This document shows, one piece after another, positions 62,240 through 64,000 of a DNA stretch of 64,000 bases; within the stretch, counting starts at the first letter, position 1, and every line of letters begins with the position of its first letter. Source of the DNA: Rahnella woolbedingensis (GTDB lineage: Bacteria > Pseudomonadota > Gammaproteobacteria > Enterobacterales > Enterobacteriaceae); the NCBI RefSeq assembly GCF_003602095.1, contig NZ_RAHH01000002.1, positions 186,001-250,000 on the forward strand. The letters run 5' to 3'. Below the pieces are notes generated by a model. That model had not been told where the DNA came from and did not search any database. It saw only the letters and a program-made list of their open reading frames with translations. A program made the position numbers and the translations under genes.

Positions 62240-62989
62240 ATGATTAGGGTTGTTTTGCTTTCAAGTTGCTTGTTTCTTACTACTTCAGCTTTAGCGAATT
62301 GGGAGCATTCAGTTGTTGAAGATGAGATGGGGAGAGGAAGTGATGAAGTTGCTTCCGTTATCAGTAGCAATTCAATTTCCCTGAAAGCGCCTTATGATGG
62401 AGTCCAGCATGGGGAATTCTCACTGAGAAGATTAAAAAATGGACAAAATGAGTTTGTACTGGCTATAGAGAAGGGGCAAATAATTTGCGATCAGGATGCC
62501 TGCGGTGTGTTGGTTAGACCTGACAATGAGAAACCATTTCTTTTAGTTGGTAAGCACCCCAAGGACGGTAGTTCTGATGCAATTGCTGGAGTGCTTGGTA
62601 CTGAAGATCTTAGAAAAATAAAAAAAGCCCAAAAGTTACGCATGGAAATAACCATTTATCAAAATGGTGAGTCAATTCTTGAGTTTGAGACTAAAGACAA
62701 TCCATTCGTCGGAGCAAAGTCTTATTTGATAACAGAAATCAATGACATGGTAAAAAATGGCAACTTACCAAAAGTAACAAGAGTTACCGGTATGTCAATG
62801 GATATGCCTGATTTCAATATATGCAAAAAAGTTGCAAATTTGCCCGCTAAAGATGATCAAATAAAAGTTGTTGAGCTCAACAAAAAAGACGAGTTTGTTG
62901 TTGCCACTTACTTTGAAAGCTCATTAATAAAGCAACAATGCAAAAAAGGTAGTGTTAAATCAGAGTTCTCTTTCTACAACTACGACTAA
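62240..62989 (+). CDS. Secreted prophage protein
   Basis: 249 aa from MIRVVLLSSCLFLTTSALA, a clear cleavable signal peptide (ALA-N). The mature protein has a beta-rich N-terminal half and Cys pairs; preceded by TTGCCT-N16-TAACAT and followed by its own terminator, so a self-contained lysogenic-conversion unit. No known family recognised. Confidence 0.8.
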   Translation: MIRVVLLSSCLFLTTSALANWEHSVVEDEMGRGSDEVASVISSNSISLKAPYDGVQHGEFSLRRLKNGQNEFVLAIEKGQIICDQDACGVLVRPDNEKPFLLVGKHPKDGSSDAIAGVLGTEDLRKIKKAQKLRMEITIYQNGESILEFETKDNPFVGAKSYLITEINDMVKNGNLPKVTRVTGMSMDMPDFNICKKVANLPAKDDQIKVVELNKKDEFVVATYFESSLIKQQCKKGSVKSEFSFYNYD

Positions 62990-63008
62990 CCCTCCTCGGA
63001 GGGTTTTT
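62990..63008 (+). terminator. Terminator after secreted protein gene
   Basis: CCCTC-CTCG-GAGGG then TTTTT. Confidence 0.88.
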
Positions 63009-63150
63009 GCTTTGTGGGGCAAGCTGATTTGTAAATGTCAGATCTTGTTAACGATTGATGACGATATAGACATTTTCAACCCATTTACAGCCTCAAATCA
63101 TCATGCTTAACTTGTGTTTAGAGGCGGTGGCAATGAGGCACAGCTAAAAA

Positions 63151-63531
63151 TCAAGTGGCCTTTTTATTTTTCTTCTTTTTTAGATCCTCTTTGACTTGAT
63201 AGCTCAATGATTTGAGTAGTTGATACATGTTTGTCTGCTCAGTCATGTTTTCGAACAAATTGAAGAGAAGAGTGTTCATTTTTTCTTCCCACTCAGCCAT
63301 CTCATCTTCGTTTGATGGTCGATTACATGCCAAATCACTATATGCCTTCATCAGCTTCGATTCATCTGGGGCACGTGTAAACGGGTTCTTCAATGCCTCG
63401 TCAATGATGAGTATTAACTCTGAATTCATAGACCTGCCGTTTGCTTTCGCTCTCTCGGCTATAGACTCCCTCATTCCCGCGGGAAGCCTAACATTAAATC
63501 TATCCATTTCTTGGCTGGGGAATTTGCTCAT
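63151..63531 (-). CDS. Mnt-like Arc-family repressor
   Basis: 126 aa. The ribbon-helix-helix FNVRLPAGMRESIAERAKANG followed by RSMNSELILII closely follows P22 Mnt. Longer C-terminal helical part and a Lys-rich end. Divergent from the arc-like gene; should repress the antirepressor promoter. Confidence 0.88.
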   Translation of the reverse strand: MSKFPSQEMDRFNVRLPAGMRESIAERAKANGRSMNSELILIIDEALKNPFTRAPDESKLMKAYSDLACNRPSNEDEMAEWEEKMNTLLFNLFENMTEQTNMYQLLKSLSYQVKEDLKKKKNKKAT

Positions 63532-63573
63532 AAATCCTCAAAAATGCATTTTCGACGACAAACAATAGCACCT

Positions 63574-63628
63574 ACTTGACATCATTTTAAATGGTGGTAA
63601 ATTGGTTCTGGCACCAACTTGACATCAT
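63574..63628. promoter_or_regulatory. arc/ant control region
   Basis: Direct repeats ACTTGACATCAT at 63574-63585 and 63617-63628. The first includes -35 TTGACA (63576-63581) with -10 TAAATT 16 bp on, the probable ant promoter. Confidence 0.65.
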
Positions 63629-63643
63629 ATGTGGGGGGTTACA

Positions 63644-63817
63644 ATGCAAGATGTACTTTATACCGGACGCAAGAACGACAGCTTCCAGCTCCGTTTACCT
63701 GAGCGGATGAAAGAAGAGATCCGCCGCATGGCCGAGATGGATGGAATTTCTATCAATTCAGCCATTGTGCAGAGATTGGCGCGTTGCTTGAGAGAGGAAA
63801 GATCTAATGCAGCGTAA
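63644..63817 (+). CDS. Arc-like ribbon-helix-helix repressor
   Basis: 57 aa from MQDVLYTGRKND after GGGGGG. SFQLRLPERMKEEIRRMAEMDG and SINSAIVQRL give the Arc fold (P22 Arc 53 aa). Co-transcribed with the antirepressor and expected to damp it. Confidence 0.9.
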   Translation: MQDVLYTGRKNDSFQLRLPERMKEEIRRMAEMDGISINSAIVQRLARCLREERSNAA

Positions 63818-63887
63818 AAATGACGAAACCCCGAAGGCTGGCACCAACGAGGTTTCTATTTTGTCAGCAACTTGCAAGGAACTAACA

Positions 63888-64000
63888 ATGAATAGTATAG
63901 CAACTACTGAATCTGCAATCAAACAGGGTATGCAAGCAATAATTCACTCCGGCGTTCCTGTTGTAACGACTGAACAACTTTCATCTTTCTACGGTACCGG
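63888..64000 (+). CDS. Antirepressor-like protein, 3' part outside window
   Basis: 37 codons visible (MNSIATTESAIKQGMQAI...VPVVTTEQLSSFYGTG). The N-terminal pattern VPVVTTEQLSSFYGT is typical of ORF6N/Ant-like phage antirepressors. ATG preceded by AAGGA; an in-frame ATG at 63807 also exists. The position after arc matches P22 ant. Confidence 0.72.
   Translation, partial: MNSIATTESAIKQGMQAIIHSGVPVVTTEQLSSFYGT

Larger units (their letters stand above)
23715..64000. mobile_element. Lambdoid siphovirus prophage (left end; right end outside window)
   Basis: At least 40 kb: Int-Xis, leftward recombination/pL operon, CI-Cro immunity region, O and DnaC-like replication, nin region, Q-like protein, lysis, terminase, head, tail tube and tape measure, then an mnt/arc/ant cassette. 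No structural gene seen is broken, so it may be functional. attL should lie near 23600-23740; its partner is beyond 64000 and no core repeat could be found. Confidence 0.96.

Overview
The window is enterobacterial chromosome (gene content and synteny point to Yersiniaceae, Rahnella-like; inferred from gene order and near-identity to E. coli proteins, not from a marker gene) followed by a long lambdoid prophage that runs off the right edge.

Chromosomal part, 1-23714. 1-5284 (minus) is a Fur-box-preceded hydroxamate siderophore operon of the dfoJAC (desferrioxamine) type: a lysine-type decarboxylase, an amine N-hydroxylase and a fused acyltransferase/NIS synthetase that is cut by the window edge. 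5912-11260 is a central-carbon block: pykA and hexR (minus), zwf and eda (plus), with HexR-like operators in front of pykA and between hexR and zwf; no edd lies between zwf and eda. 11344-18586 carries yoaB, yoaA, tsaB, yeaY, fadD and rnd; fadD and rnd start with UUG. 18966-20765 is minCDE (minus). 20902-23714 is ycgL, a MltB-family transglycosylase lipoprotein, ycgM and ycgN. Two copies of a ~125-bp palindromic intergenic repeat (10378-10507, 13786-13910) lie in opposite orientation.

Prophage, from just after ycgN (23715) to beyond 64000. The layout is lambda-like. The leftward pL operon (34221 down to 23741) encodes a P22 gp24-type N, small accessory proteins, CIII, a Kil-like peptide, a RecE-type exonuclease, RecT, Ea22-like proteins, Xis and Int. 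The immunity region (34378-36970) has three OL sites, a ClpP/SDH-like serine protease in the rex position, an S24 CI repressor, OR, a YdaS-type Cro and a CII-type PRE. The rightward early operon has CII, an O protein with an iteron origin inside its gene, a DnaC-like loader, a nin-like region (NinB, MT-A70 methylase, NinX-like, NinG) and a DUF1133 Q-like antiterminator. A late promoter and terminator, a phage tRNA-Trp and a puzzling tRNA-like element precede the lysis genes (holin, SAR endolysin, Rz/Rz1). Head and tail genes (terminase, portal, protease, capsid, connectors, tail tube with Ig-like domain, tape measure) indicate a long-tailed siphovirus. After the tape measure come likely morons and a P22 immI-like mnt/arc/ant cassette.

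Most interesting observations: the SDH-like protease cotranscribed with cI; two nut sites that share a boxA / linker hairpin / TACG / GCAA-loop boxB architecture; an antisense moron in the tail operon; small genes paired with near-identical terminators inside the structural operon; and the long tRNA-like element. All family assignments come from reading the sequence; no database search was run.
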